Source of the DNA: Limnobaculum zhutongyuii
GTDB lineage: Bacteria; Pseudomonadota; Gammaproteobacteria; Enterobacterales; Enterobacteriaceae
Direction of reading: 5' to 3'
Length of the DNA: 64,000 bases
Assembly (NCBI RefSeq): GCF_004295645.1
Contig: NZ_CP034752.1
Coordinates: 124,001 to 188,000, forward strand
Position 1 is the stretch's first letter. The number at the start of each line of letters is the position of its first letter. Of the stretch, positions 1 through 8,828 are shown in pieces. The notes under the pieces are model-generated. The model searched no databases. It was not told the DNA's origin and saw only the letters and a list, made by a program, of their open reading frames with translations. The translations under genes and the position numbers were made by a program.

Positions 1-181
1 TAGACGGTTTTTCTCAATTGTTTATTACCGCCACTGAACCGGATTAACACAAAATTAGTGTGTGGGCGGTTCGTGGGATATACTATAAACAGCGCTTGTC
101 TCTCGCTGACGATGTGGCTCGCCACGGGTTTGAGTGGAAATGAGTGGTGTTTAAACATTTTAACTGTTGTTGGAGAATATA

Positions 182-628
182 ATGGGAATGTTATTCAATT
201 TTGTTAAGGAAGCAGGCGAAAAGCTTTGGGATAGTGTCTCTAGCAAACCAGAAGATAAAGCAGCAAAACTGAAGGCGCACTTAGATAAAATGGGTCTGCC
301 TGGTTCAGATAAAGTTGATATTAAAGTAGAAAACGACACCGTGATCGTTGGTGGTGAAGCTGCGGATCAGGAGCTGAAAGAGAAGCTGATGGTTATTCTG
401 GGTAACGTTGCATCTATCGGTAACGTTCAGGATCAAGTTTCTGTTATTCAACCTTCAGAAGAAGGTAACTTCTATACCGTTAAGAAAGGCGATACCTTGG
501 GTGCGATTGCTAAATCCCAGTATGGTGATGCCAACAAATACCAGAAGATTTTTGAAGCTAACAAACCAATGTTAAGCCATCCGGATAAAATCTATCCAGG
601 ACAAGTTCTGCGTATTCCTAAATTATAA
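182..628 (+). CDS. kbp: Potassium-binding protein Kbp (BON-LysM protein)
   Basis: Small cytoplasmic K+-binding protein, the YgaU/Kbp family of E. coli. The 148-residue product starts MGMLFNFVKEAGEKLW, carries a BON domain (about residues 25-92) and ends in a LysM domain (about 98-146) with the typical FYTVKKGDTLGAIAK and YPGQVLRIP segments. Length and both domains match E. coli Kbp (149 aa). In-frame TTG codons lie further upstream, but GGAG at 172-175, six bases before the ATG at 182, and the family N-terminus support this start. In E. coli the protein senses K+ and is induced in stationary phase or by salt; that is family knowledge. It is a single gene closed by a strong terminator. Confidence 0.93.
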   Translation: MGMLFNFVKEAGEKLWDSVSSKPEDKAAKLKAHLDKMGLPGSDKVDIKVENDTVIVGGEAADQELKEKLMVILGNVASIGNVQDQVSVIQPSEEGNFYTVKKGDTLGAIAKSQYGDANKYQKIFEANKPMLSHPDKIYPGQVLRIPKL

Positions 629-655
629 TCAGTTATTAATTAATTGATTTAAAAG

Positions 656-687
656 CCTCCAAACTTTAATAGGTTTGGGGGTTTTTT
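656..687 (+). terminator. Rho-independent terminator of kbp
   Basis: A 9-bp stem (CCTCCAAAC at 656-664 against GTTTGGGGG at 673-681, one G-T pair) is followed directly by six T. The rest of the gap to the next gene, about 690-1080, is AT-rich and I see nothing definite in it apart from presumed promoter sequence. Confidence 0.85.
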
Positions 688-1098
688 ATTTATTTTTGTT
701 TGGCTGTTTCACGCCTTTTTATATTATTGAAAGTAATTCTTATTTATTTTTGGTACTAAATAGAATAAACAGGCTAAGTTTTAGATTCATATTTCATTTC
801 TTCGAGCTTTATTGAACATTAATAATGCCTGTTTAACAAAGTTATATTATTTTTCATTGAGTTAGTATAAATAAAGCCTGTGTGTTATTTATGCTATATC
901 AATAAGTTACATATTATTACACTTTGCGTGGGGTTAATTACAGCTCAGTTGATTCATGTGGTTTTGAACAAATATATAATTAACCAACACGGGATTTTGT
1001 TTTTCCGATGCGTCCAGGGATGTTAGCAATATTGAATTCGACTGATACTTGTCATATCCCTCTAATATTGTTCTGGTTAATTTTTGAAAGGAAATAAT

Positions 1099-1821
1099 GT
1101 GAAAACGTTTATCGCCGTTTGTGGTCTGGCATTGTCTTTTAGTGCGCTTGCATCTCCTCATTGGGAATATAGCGGCGAAGCCGGGCCTGAGCATTGGGCA
1201 GAATTAGCACCAGAATTTGCTGCTTGCCACGCTCAAAACCAGTCACCGGTTAACCTGACCGGTACCGTGAAATCCGATCTAAAACCTTTCCATATTACTT
1301 ATGCTGCGGGCGCAGAAAATATGGTGAACAATGGCCATACATTACAGGTTAATTATGCACCAGGTAGCAAAATTGATGTTGATGGTATGCCATTTGAACT
1401 GAAACAGTTCCATTTCCATACCCCGGGTGAAAACCAAATCGAAGGTAAATCTTTCCCTATGGAGATTCACTTCGTTCATGCTAACAGTAAGGGTGAACTG
1501 ACCGTGTTAGCCGTTATGGTGAAAGAGGGTAAAGCTAACCCAACGCTGGCTAAACTGTGGAAAGAGATGCCTAAGACGGGTGAAACGGTGACTTATGATC
1601 AAAAGATCAATGCCAAAGATTTACTGCCAGCTAACCTGCACTACTATCGCTTTAGCGGTTCACTGACCACTCCTCCTTGTACTGAAGGCGTTCGTTGGTT
1701 AGTGTTGAAAAATCAAATCACTGCCAGCCATGAACAAATTCAAGCATTTACCACGCTGATGGGCCATCCAAATAACCGCCCGGTTCAGCCAATTAATGCC
1801 CGTGAAGTTCTGAAAGACTAA
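1099..1821 (+). CDS. cah: Periplasmic alpha-carbonic anhydrase
   Basis: Zinc enzyme for reversible hydration of CO2 to bicarbonate, exported to the periplasm. The 240-residue product has a cleavable signal peptide ending at SALASPHW and then the alpha-class fold with HWAELAPEFAACHAQNQSPV. Zinc ligands lie in QFHFHTPGE (two His) and EIHFVH (third His), and the SGSLTTPPCTEGVRW signature is present. Two Cys (in AACHAQ and PPCTEG) can form the usual disulfide. The start is the GTG at 1099 with AAAGGA at 1087-1092; a TTG at 1084 would put residues ahead of the signal peptide. It stands alone, and its expression control is not visible. Confidence 0.93.
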   Translation: MKTFIAVCGLALSFSALASPHWEYSGEAGPEHWAELAPEFAACHAQNQSPVNLTGTVKSDLKPFHITYAAGAENMVNNGHTLQVNYAPGSKIDVDGMPFELKQFHFHTPGENQIEGKSFPMEIHFVHANSKGELTVLAVMVKEGKANPTLAKLWKEMPKTGETVTYDQKINAKDLLPANLHYYRFSGSLTTPPCTEGVRWLVLKNQITASHEQIQAFTTLMGHPNNRPVQPINAREVLKD

Positions 1822-1836
1822 GTAAACTGCGTCCTG

Positions 1837-1866
1837 CCGGCGTTAATAATTTCAGATTAACGCTGG
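1837..1866 (+). terminator. Stem-loop after cah, possible terminator
   Basis: An 11-bp stem (CCGGCGTTAAT at 1837-1847 with ATTAACGCTGG at 1856-1866, one G-T pair) lies just after the stop codon. The T-run (GTTTTTCC) comes about 10 bases later, so it may be a weak terminator or a 3'-end protecting hairpin. Confidence 0.5.
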
Positions 1867-1964
1867 CTGGATTATGTCGTTTTTCCTTCCTGATTTACTC
1901 AAAAATATTATCTATTCTATTTCAGTTGGTTATCTTCTTCATTTCGATCAATATCACATAATTT

Positions 1965-1981
1965 AAACAATTTGATTGTTT
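1965..1981. promoter_or_regulatory. Candidate operator palindrome before the sugar operon
   Basis: AAACAATTTGATTGTTT is a perfect 7-bp inverted repeat with a 3-bp centre, 57 bp before the first gene of the catabolic operon. Its place fits an operator for the LacI-type regulator encoded at the operon end. LacI-family sites more often have an even centre with CG, so the link is only inferred. No second copy is seen before the regulator gene. Confidence 0.35.
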
Positions 1982-2038
1982 TTTGTTCCTTGCTTTCATA
2001 AGTTGCTAACTCGACGCAGCATTGAGTTTGGAGGCTTT

Positions 2039-3637
2039 GTGGAGCAGCAATTTTTTATCGGCGTTGATGTAGGTTCTGCCAGTGTCAGGGCTGGTGTATT
2101 TACCTCACAGGGGGAACGCCTGGCATTTTCCGTTCGGGCGATTCAGCAATTTCACTCCCGGGCGAATATGGTTGAACAGTCATCTGCAGATATCTGGCAG
2201 CAGGTGTGTGCGGTGGTAAAAGAGGCTGTTGAGTTATCTCAGGTTGATATCCACTCTATTTGCTCCATTGGTTTCGATGCTACTTGCTCACTGGTTGCTG
2301 TTGCACAAGATGGTTCACCAATTTCAGTTGCTGAAGACGATGATATGGAGCGCGATATCATCATGTGGATGGACCATCGGGCCATGGATGAAGCGATGGA
2401 AATTAACCTGACCAATGACCCTGCGTTGCAATATGTCGGGGGTGAAGTCAGCGTTGAGATGGAGTTGCCGAAAATCCTTTGGTTAAAACGGCATTATCCA
2501 CAACGCTATCAGCAGGTATGGCGCTTTTTTGATTTAGCCGATTATCTGGTCTGGCGAGCCAGCGCTGCTGATGTAGCCAGTATTTGTACTCTAAGCTGCA
2601 AGTGGAACTATCTTTCTCATGAAGGGCGTTTTAGCCACAGCTTGTTGGATGCCGTAGGGCTGACAGAATTAACCGACAAAGTACCCGCTACGGTGTTAAA
2701 TCTGGGGGAAAAAGCGGGCATGCTCTGTCCGGAAACGGCGCACCAGTTTGGGTTACATACCAATGTGACCATTGCCAGCGGAATCATTGATGCTCACGCC
2801 GGTGGATTAGCTTTGGTGGCCGCGAAACCACAAGCTAGCCTGGCCATTATCAGTGGTACCTCTAACTGTCATATGGTTGTCAGCCCACAAGCCGTGATGG
2901 TACCCGGCGTTTGGGGGCCTTACTTTAGCGCGATGATCCCTGACTGGTGGCTCAACGAAGGTGGGCAAAGTGCTGCTGGTGCACTGGTTGAATGGACGTT
3001 ACGCCAGAGCGATGCCTGGCCAGAACTGGAAGAGATGGCTAAACGCCAGCAGTGCAGCTACTACCAAATTCTCAATCAGCGAGTTGCTCAGCTTGAACAG
3101 CAGCATCCGTATCCTACTTATCATCTTCATATTCTGGCGGATCACCACGGCAATCGTTCTCCCCGCGCTAATCCTGATGCGAAAGGCATGGAGTCTGGCC
3201 TGTCGCTGGAGATGGGGTTGGATGCATTGGCCCGACGCTATTTAGCCACCCTACAGGCTATCGCCTATGGCACCCGCCATATCATCGACGTACTGGAAGA
3301 GTCAGGCCATCAGATTGAGCGCCTTATTTTGTGCGGCGGTGCGACTAAAAATCCGCTTTGGCTCAGAGAGTATGCCAATGCGACTCAACGCACGATCCAT
3401 CTGGCGAAGGAAGAGGATGCGGTTACGCTGGGTGCTGCTTTACTGGGAGCCGTGGCATGCGGTGCCTTTTCTGATTTTTCTCAGGCGGCCGGAGCGATGG
3501 TTCGATATGGAAACAGTATCCAGCCCGACGATTCAACGGCTTCATTTCATCAGGCTAAGTATCAGGTCTATTTACAGATGTATCAGGCTCAGCAGCGTTA
3601 CCACCAGATGATGAGTAATGCCGAATTATTAGCGTAA
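2039..3637 (+). CDS. FGGY-family carbohydrate (pentulose-type) kinase
   Basis: ATP-dependent sugar kinase of the FGGY family, cytoplasmic, 532 residues. The N-terminal lobe begins with the phosphate-binding motif FIGVDVGSASVRAGVF, followed by SIGFDATCSLV and MWMDHRA. The C-terminal lobe has SGTSNCHM and the nucleotide-binding CGGATKNPLW. The overall pattern resembles ribulokinase and D-ribulose-kinase (FGGY-pentulose) proteins more than xylulokinase or glycerol kinase. The start is GTG at 2039 with GGAGG at 2030-2034; an in-frame upstream start adds 21 residues unlike the family. It is the first gene of a tight operon (next gene 25 bp downstream) and probably phosphorylates the product of the neighbouring isomerase. 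The substrate cannot be read from sequence. Confidence 0.85.
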   Translation: MEQQFFIGVDVGSASVRAGVFTSQGERLAFSVRAIQQFHSRANMVEQSSADIWQQVCAVVKEAVELSQVDIHSICSIGFDATCSLVAVAQDGSPISVAEDDDMERDIIMWMDHRAMDEAMEINLTNDPALQYVGGEVSVEMELPKILWLKRHYPQRYQQVWRFFDLADYLVWRASAADVASICTLSCKWNYLSHEGRFSHSLLDAVGLTELTDKVPATVLNLGEKAGMLCPETAHQFGLHTNVTIASGIIDAHAGGLALVAAKPQASLAIISGTSNCHMVVSPQAVMVPGVWGPYFSAMIPDWWLNEGGQSAAGALVEWTLRQSDAWPELEEMAKRQQCSYYQILNQRVAQLEQQHPYPTYHLHILADHHGNRSPRANPDAKGMESGLSLEMGLDALARRYLATLQAIAYGTRHIIDVLEESGHQIERLILCGGATKNPLWLREYANATQRTIHLAKEEDAVTLGAALLGAVACGAFSDFSQAAGAMVRYGNSIQPDDSTASFHQAKYQVYLQMYQAQQRYHQMMSNAELLA

Positions 3638-3662
3638 ACTTTATCAGAACAGGAAAATCAAC

Positions 3663-5321
3663 GTGTTAAAACTTAATCTGCCACCGTCACCGGCGAAAAT
3701 AGGGGCGAAAAGTAAGCAGGTATTGATGGTCACTAACGCGGATTTACGTGAACCGGCAAACGTTACCTGCTGGCCGGTACAGAAGAAATTTGAAGATAAG
3801 CTAGAGCAGGCTCTGGAACAGCTGGGTTACTCCATGAAGCGAGCTCATCCGGTGAGTCAAAGTCGTGGTCATGGTTTTATCAGCAGTCAGCGTGAAGGCT
3901 GCGATTTGTTTGCTGCGATTGAACCTGACGCGCCAGTGATTGTGCTGTTAACCGCCTGGCAATATTCACACCATATTGCCCCATCGCTTGCGCATCATCG
4001 TGGTCCGGTGTTGCTACTGGCCAATTTTGACGGTACCTGGCCGGGATTAGTCGGCATGCTTTGCCTGGCCGGAACCTTAACCAGTCTGGATAAACCCTAT
4101 TCTCGTTTATGGTCAGAAAGCTTTGATGATGAGTTTTTTATGCAGGGTCTGCAGACCTGGCTGCGTTATGGTTCATTACAGCATAAGAATAACTATTTAC
4201 ATGATGTGGCGCCGACACATCCGGTTATGGCCACCCCAGAGGGTGCCGTGGGTCGCAAAGTCGGCGAATATATTTTGCAGCATAAAGAGATTTTGGGATT
4301 ATTCGATACTTTCTGCATGGGGATGATTAACGGCGTATTTCCACAACAGGCGCTGGTTAATATAGGTATGCCGCTGGAGTCATTATCGCAGTCCGCCTTG
4401 CTGGTTGAAATGGCAAAAGTGCCCGATGAATTAAGGGAAGCTTGTCTGAACTGGTATGAACAACGCAGTATGAAATTCCAGTTTGGTCAGGATAGCGCCA
4501 TTGAGTTGACGCGTGAACAGGTTAAAGAGCAGTGTGCCATGATGATAGCCATGGCGCGTTTTGTAAAACGTTTTGGTTTATCGGCGGTGGGCGTTCAGTA
4601 TCAGCAGGGACTGAAGGATAGCTGTGCTGCCTCAGACTTTGCGGAAGGTGCCATTGGTTCAACGGAACGTTTCCCTATCCCGGATGAGCAGGGTGATATT
4701 ATCTGTCCAAATCAGGCGATTCCCTGCATTAATGAAGTGGATATGGGCACCGCTATTCCTCAAACCATGTTATGGCGTTTGCTAAGTTCACTGGAATTAC
4801 CAGCCGAAACCACGCTACATGATATTCGTTGGGGCAGTGAATATCGGGGGACTTTCTATTGGGATATGGAAATCTCTGGTGCAGTACCGTTTGAGCACCT
4901 GAAAGGCGGTATTGCTGGCGCAACAGGATATCGCCAGCCGCCGATGTTCTTCCCTTATGGTGGTTCAACCATTTGCGGACAGGGTAAAGCCGGACGTTTT
5001 ATCTGGGCGCGGGCTCATTATGAAGGAACCAAGGTGGTGATGCATATTGGTACTGGTCATGCCGTTGAATTACCCGCAGACGAGTTTGAACGCCGCCGCC
5101 GGGCGACTAACTATGAATGGCCGCTGCTTAACTGCGTTCTGGACGGGGTGCAGCGTGATGACTTGATGTCAGGACATCAGAGTAACCATATCACTATTGC
5201 TTATGTAGAACAGGCTAAGCTGCGTAGCGTATTGCGGGCGTTTGTCGCTCAATCGCTGACTCAGGGGATTCAGATAAAAGTGGCGGGCGATGCACTGCAT
5301 GCGCTTCAAAAGGAAGCATAA
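3663..5321 (+). CDS. L-fucose/L-arabinose isomerase-like protein
   Basis: Predicted aldose-ketose isomerase of the FucI/AraI fold, 552 residues, cytoplasmic. It has the N-terminal Rossmann-like part typical of the fold (VLMVTNADLREPAN, then VIVLLTAWQY) and a C-terminal domain with acidic residues in INEVDMGTAIPQ and FYWDMEISG and a terminal His-rich segment MSGHQSNHITIAY. These are where FucI-type enzymes keep their metal-binding Glu, Asp and His, but I assign them by pattern only. It differs clearly from E. coli FucI and AraA, so it belongs to an uncharacterised branch. The start is GTG at 3663, and the stop is 1 bp before the aldolase start, suggesting translational coupling. Confidence 0.75.
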   Translation: MLKLNLPPSPAKIGAKSKQVLMVTNADLREPANVTCWPVQKKFEDKLEQALEQLGYSMKRAHPVSQSRGHGFISSQREGCDLFAAIEPDAPVIVLLTAWQYSHHIAPSLAHHRGPVLLLANFDGTWPGLVGMLCLAGTLTSLDKPYSRLWSESFDDEFFMQGLQTWLRYGSLQHKNNYLHDVAPTHPVMATPEGAVGRKVGEYILQHKEILGLFDTFCMGMINGVFPQQALVNIGMPLESLSQSALLVEMAKVPDELREACLNWYEQRSMKFQFGQDSAIELTREQVKEQCAMMIAMARFVKRFGLSAVGVQYQQGLKDSCAASDFAEGAIGSTERFPIPDEQGDIICPNQAIPCINEVDMGTAIPQTMLWRLLSSLELPAETTLHDIRWGSEYRGTFYWDMEISGAVPFEHLKGGIAGATGYRQPPMFFPYGGSTICGQGKAGRFIWARAHYEGTKVVMHIGTGHAVELPADEFERRRRATNYEWPLLNCVLDGVQRDDLMSGHQSNHITIAYVEQAKLRSVLRAFVAQSLTQGIQIKVAGDALHALQKEA

Positions 5322-5322
5322 C

Positions 5323-6249
5323 GTGAACCAGAAAAAATATACCGGCGTTTGGCCAGTGATGCTAACGCCCTTTGATGAACGTAAAGAGATCGACTGGCAG
5401 TCACTGGAAAAGCTGATTGAGTGGTATCTGGCTGCCGGTGTTCACGGGTTATTTGCCGATTGTCAGTCGAGTGAAATGTTCTTTTTAAGCGATGAAGAAG
5501 CCAGAAAACTGGTGCGTTTTATCGTAGAAAAAGTTGATGGTCGGGTACCTGTAGTGGCATCTGGTCACACGGCTAATGCGTTTAGTCACCAGAGCGAGCA
5601 GTTGATTAGTATGTCTGAAACCGGCGTTGATGGCGTGATTATGATTAGCAATCGTCTGGCGCTGGCGGGTGAAAGCAACGATAAAGCTCTGGAAACCTTG
5701 CAGCGTTTAACGGCTCAGGTACCGGTATCGGTAGACTTAGGTATTTATGAGTGCCCTTACCCCTATAAACGCCTGCTGTCGGAAGAGACAGTTGCCTGGT
5801 GTGCTCAAAGTGGTCGTTACACTTTCATTAAGGATACCTGCTGCGATTTGACCATGATTAAGCGTCGTCTTGAGCTGGCTAAAGGCAGTCGTTTACATCT
5901 GGCGAACGCCAATAGCCAGACGCTGCTGGCCTCTTTTCAGGCGGGGTGTCAGGCCTTTAGCGGTGTTATGGCCAACTTCCATCCCGATCTGTATGTCTGG
6001 CTGTATGAGAATTGGCAGGCCGAGCCGGAAAAGGCCCGCAAATTATCCGATTATCTCTCTACCGCAGCATTAGTTGAAAATCTGGATTACCCGGTTTGTG
6101 CGAAAAATTTTCAACAATCCATTGGAAATTTCCATACTATTGCCTGCCGGGTGCGGGATAGCAGCGGATATCTGCAAACATTCTATCCGGAGGCCATTAA
6201 TGGCATGGTGCGTTTGGGGCAGGATATTCGTCGCTATCTGGAGCTATAA
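5323..6249 (+). CDS. Dihydrodipicolinate synthase (DapA)-family aldolase
   Basis: Class I, Schiff-base-forming aldolase/lyase of the DapA/NanA family; 308 residues, cytoplasmic TIM barrel. The start has the family pattern YTGVWPVMLTPFDERKEID, then GVHGLFADCQSSEMFFL in place of the usual GTTGE region. The catalytic Lys lies in YTFIKDTCCD. The canonical GTTGE motif is altered to ADCQSSE, so the pyruvate-carboxylate pocket may differ from DapA and NanA. The start is GTG at 5323, 1 bp after the isomerase stop, with AAAAGGAAG ahead; this is the third GTG start in a row in the operon. Likely it cleaves the carbon skeleton made by the isomerase and kinase, perhaps to pyruvate or glycolaldehyde-type products. 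Substrate unknown. Confidence 0.82.
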   Translation: MNQKKYTGVWPVMLTPFDERKEIDWQSLEKLIEWYLAAGVHGLFADCQSSEMFFLSDEEARKLVRFIVEKVDGRVPVVASGHTANAFSHQSEQLISMSETGVDGVIMISNRLALAGESNDKALETLQRLTAQVPVSVDLGIYECPYPYKRLLSEETVAWCAQSGRYTFIKDTCCDLTMIKRRLELAKGSRLHLANANSQTLLASFQAGCQAFSGVMANFHPDLYVWLYENWQAEPEKARKLSDYLSTAALVENLDYPVCAKNFQQSIGNFHTIACRVRDSSGYLQTFYPEAINGMVRLGQDIRRYLEL

Positions 6250-6263
6250 GGAAAAATCATAAG

Positions 6264-7334
6264 ATGCATTTTATTAAGCAATCTTCGCAGTTTTTACTGG
6301 ATGTGAATCATCAGCTTTTTAATAACTGTCATGCATCAACATTAGTGGTGCTGCCAGAAAGCGATCAACTGCTGGTAGCCTACTTTGCCGGGCAAAAAGA
6401 GGCCAGCGGTGATACGGCGATTTGGCTGTCTCGCTGCGTTAAGGGCGAATGGCAACCAGCGCAAAGAGCCATTGCTCAGGATGGCCTGGCGCACTGGAAT
6501 CCGGTTTTACACTACCAGTGCGGTACGTTATGGCTGTTCTATAAAGTGGGGCCGGATGTACATCACTGGATAACGCGCTACGTTACATCCGGTGACGGCG
6601 GTTATAGCTGGAGTCAACCCCAGGAGTTAGTACCAGGCGATTCGTTGCCTCGCGGCCCGGTTAAAAACAAGCTGTTGGTGATGTCCAATGGTGAGTGGCT
6701 GGCTCCTTCCTCTATAGAGAACGATCGCTACTGGGATGCTTTTGTTGATATCTCCATCGATTTGGGTGAACGCTGGCAGCGCGTGGACATCCCGATTGCT
6801 CATATTCATCCGGTATCTGCAAATGAACGTGATATCTGGCAAGGTTTAAAAGATGACGCGCTGTGGGAAACCGATCTGCAACGCGTATTTGAATGGGATG
6901 GCGTGATTCAGCCAACATTATGGGAGTCCGCCCCCGGTCAGGTGCATGCCATGATGCGCAGTACTCGTGGGCGCATTTACCGCAGTGATTCAATGGATTA
7001 CGGCCGTAGCTGGTGTCCGGCCTATGAAACAGCACTGCCAAATAATAACAGTGGTGTTGATGTAGTAAGACTGGGAAATGGCAGTCTGGTGCTGGCTTAT
7101 AACCCTATCGAAGGCAACTGGAACCGTCGCTATCCCATCTCAATCAATGTATCGCAGGATAACGGCAAAACCTGGTCGATTCCGTTAGATCTGGAAAATG
7201 GTGAAGGAGAATTTTCCTACCCGGCGATTATCGCCAATGGTGAAACACTCCATGTGACCTACACATGGAATCGTAAGAACATCGTGTACCAAAAAATAAC
7301 GTCTGATAATGATAATAATGGAGTGCCCTCATGA
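6264..7334 (+). CDS. Sialidase-fold (BNR/Asp-box) protein, no signal peptide
   Basis: Six-bladed beta-propeller protein of the sialidase/BNR_2 type, 356 residues. Four Asp boxes (SxDxGxxW) are visible: SGDGGYSW (109-116), SIDLGERW (164-171), SMDYGRSW (243-250) and SQDNGKTW (297-304). There is no signal peptide or membrane segment, so it should be cytoplasmic, unlike secreted sialidases. Databases usually call such proteins exo-sialidase or neuraminidase-like, but no sialic-acid genes (nanE, nanK) are nearby and I cannot confirm the sialidase Arg triad. Inside this operon it may act as a glycosidase, lyase or epimerase on the imported compound. Its last 4 bases (ATGA) overlap the tctC start. 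Confidence 0.75.
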   Translation: MHFIKQSSQFLLDVNHQLFNNCHASTLVVLPESDQLLVAYFAGQKEASGDTAIWLSRCVKGEWQPAQRAIAQDGLAHWNPVLHYQCGTLWLFYKVGPDVHHWITRYVTSGDGGYSWSQPQELVPGDSLPRGPVKNKLLVMSNGEWLAPSSIENDRYWDAFVDISIDLGERWQRVDIPIAHIHPVSANERDIWQGLKDDALWETDLQRVFEWDGVIQPTLWESAPGQVHAMMRSTRGRIYRSDSMDYGRSWCPAYETALPNNNSGVDVVRLGNGSLVLAYNPIEGNWNRRYPISINVSQDNGKTWSIPLDLENGEGEFSYPAIIANGETLHVTYTWNRKNIVYQKITSDNDNNGVPS

Positions 7335-8302
7335 AAAAAAATCTGCTTCCTCTGCTCGCGCTAATGCTGCCCTTCGGGATGGTTCAGGCGGAGCAAACGC
7401 TCACTTACCCTACCAAAAACATTGAAGTAGTTATTCCTAAAAATCCTGGTGGCGGTACTGATACTTCAGCCCGTACCGTGATTGAGTTTGCCCGCGATCG
7501 TATGCCTAAAGGAACCATGTTTGTTCCAGTGAATAAGCCTGCTGGTAACGGCCTGACCGGGCTGATTGAAGTGGCAAAAGCTAAGCCAGATGGCTATAAG
7601 CTGGTGATGACCACCGTTGAACTGGCGATGTTCCCACATCAGGGCAAATCGCCAGTGACTTACAAAGATTTTACGCCGTTGGTGACAACTATTGCCGATC
7701 CGGTTGCGGTGGTGGTCAATGCCAAATCGCCTTATAACACGCTGCAAGAGTTTATTGATGCAGCAAAAGCTAATCCGGGGAAGTTAAAAGTGGGTAACTC
7801 TGGTATGGGGGCAATTTACCATTTGGCTGCGGTAAATATGGAAAAAACCATGGATGTGAAGTTTAACCATATTCCTTATAACGAAGGTACCGGACCTTCT
7901 ATTGCTGCGTTAGTGGGTGGTCACATTGATTCAGTATTAACCACGCCGGGCTCGGTAAAATCTCAGGTTGATGCCGGTATTCTGAAAGTGCTGGGTGTGA
8001 TGGACGAAAAACGTTTTGAACTGTTCCCGGATGTACCGACTTTTAAAGAGGCGTTAGGTCTGGATGTTAACGTCAAAATGCGCGCCTGGGCGGTACTGGC
8101 AACGACCGCTAAAGTACCGGATAACGTGAAACAAGAGCTGGTAAATACCTTTACTGAAGTGGTGAAAACACCAGCCTATCAGGAAGCATTGAAGAAGCAA
8201 GGCATTATGCCAGTAGTGATTGCCGGTGATGATGCTTACAACATGATGAAAGAAGATGATGAGATGTATAAAACGCTGATCGACGAAACCATGAAAAAAT
8301 AA
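7331..8302 (+). CDS. Tripartite tricarboxylate transporter substrate-binding protein (TctC family)
   Basis: Periplasmic solute-binding protein of a TTT system, 323 residues. It has a signal peptide (MKKNLLPLLALMLPFGMVQA, cut before EQ) and the family fold: IEVVIPKNPGGGTDTSAR near the N-terminus, NKPAGNGLTG, then KVGNSGMGAIYH and the TPGSVKSQVDAG region. TctC proteins usually bind carboxylates through two water-bridged contacts and a carboxylate-recognising loop, which hints that the substrate has a carboxyl group. The start overlaps the preceding gene (ATGA). A stable UUCG-capped hairpin follows the stop, as often seen after binding-protein genes that need excess expression. Confidence 0.9.
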   Translation: MKKNLLPLLALMLPFGMVQAEQTLTYPTKNIEVVIPKNPGGGTDTSARTVIEFARDRMPKGTMFVPVNKPAGNGLTGLIEVAKAKPDGYKLVMTTVELAMFPHQGKSPVTYKDFTPLVTTIADPVAVVVNAKSPYNTLQEFIDAAKANPGKLKVGNSGMGAIYHLAAVNMEKTMDVKFNHIPYNEGTGPSIAALVGGHIDSVLTTPGSVKSQVDAGILKVLGVMDEKRFELFPDVPTFKEALGLDVNVKMRAWAVLATTAKVPDNVKQELVNTFTEVVKTPAYQEALKKQGIMPVVIAGDDAYNMMKEDDEMYKTLIDETMKK

Positions 8303-8312
8303 ATAACGGTAT

Positions 8313-8336
8313 CTCCTGTCGGTTCGCCGGCAGGAG
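8313..8336 (+). promoter_or_regulatory. UUCG-capped hairpin between tctC and tctB
   Basis: A 10-bp stem (8313-8322 against 8327-8336, one G-T pair) is closed by a TTCG tetraloop in C/G context. It sits between tctC and tctB, and its 3' arm runs into the purine-rich ribosome site of tctB (GGAGGGAG). It probably raises tctC mRNA level over tctB-tctA by protecting the 3' end of tctC or by lowering tctB translation. Confidence 0.6.
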
Positions 8337-8348
8337 GGAGACGATGTC

Positions 8349-8810
8349 ATGCGGAAATTAAATATTCTTGTCGGTTTACTCTCGGTTCTTCTGGGGGGCG
8401 CCATTATGTATCTCTCCCGGGAGATGAGCATGTTTGATCAATTCGGCGTGCCCGGAGAGCGTTTCTGGCCTTATGGTCTGGCCTGGTTATTTATTGGATT
8501 AGGCGTTTTACAGTGGATTGAAGTGGCCGTTCAGCGTGTAAAAACGGCGGGTGTTTCAGTTGATCTGACCTCTCTGCCGGTGCGTAGAGCTTATGTGCTG
8601 GCGATTGTCATGGTGCTGTATGGCGTACTGCTTAACTATACCGGTTTTATTGTGGCTTCGCTGCTGTTGAGCCCGGTGGTGATGTGGATGATGGGTGAGC
8701 GACGGGCCTGGTTTTTGGCGCTGATTTCAGTTGTGATTGTGGCCACTATCTATGTCTCATTCACCCTGATTTTTAATTCCCCTCTGCCTGTATCTGAATT
8801 CTTAGAATAA
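8349..8810 (+). CDS. TTT transporter small membrane subunit (TctB family)
   Basis: Small integral-membrane subunit of the tripartite tricarboxylate transporter, 153 residues with about four hydrophobic segments (near residues 5-22, 36-52, 78-98 and 100-140). Sequence conservation in TctB is low; the call rests on length, topology, and position between TctC and TctA genes. The ATG at 8349 follows GGAGGGAG at 8333-8340. An overlapping ATG at 8344 is out of frame. Confidence 0.85.
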   Translation: MRKLNILVGLLSVLLGGAIMYLSREMSMFDQFGVPGERFWPYGLAWLFIGLGVLQWIEVAVQRVKTAGVSVDLTSLPVRRAYVLAIVMVLYGVLLNYTGFIVASLLLSPVVMWMMGERRAWFLALISVVIVATIYVSFTLIFNSPLPVSEFLE

Positions 8811-8828
8811 AAGGATAAAGGGATCGCT

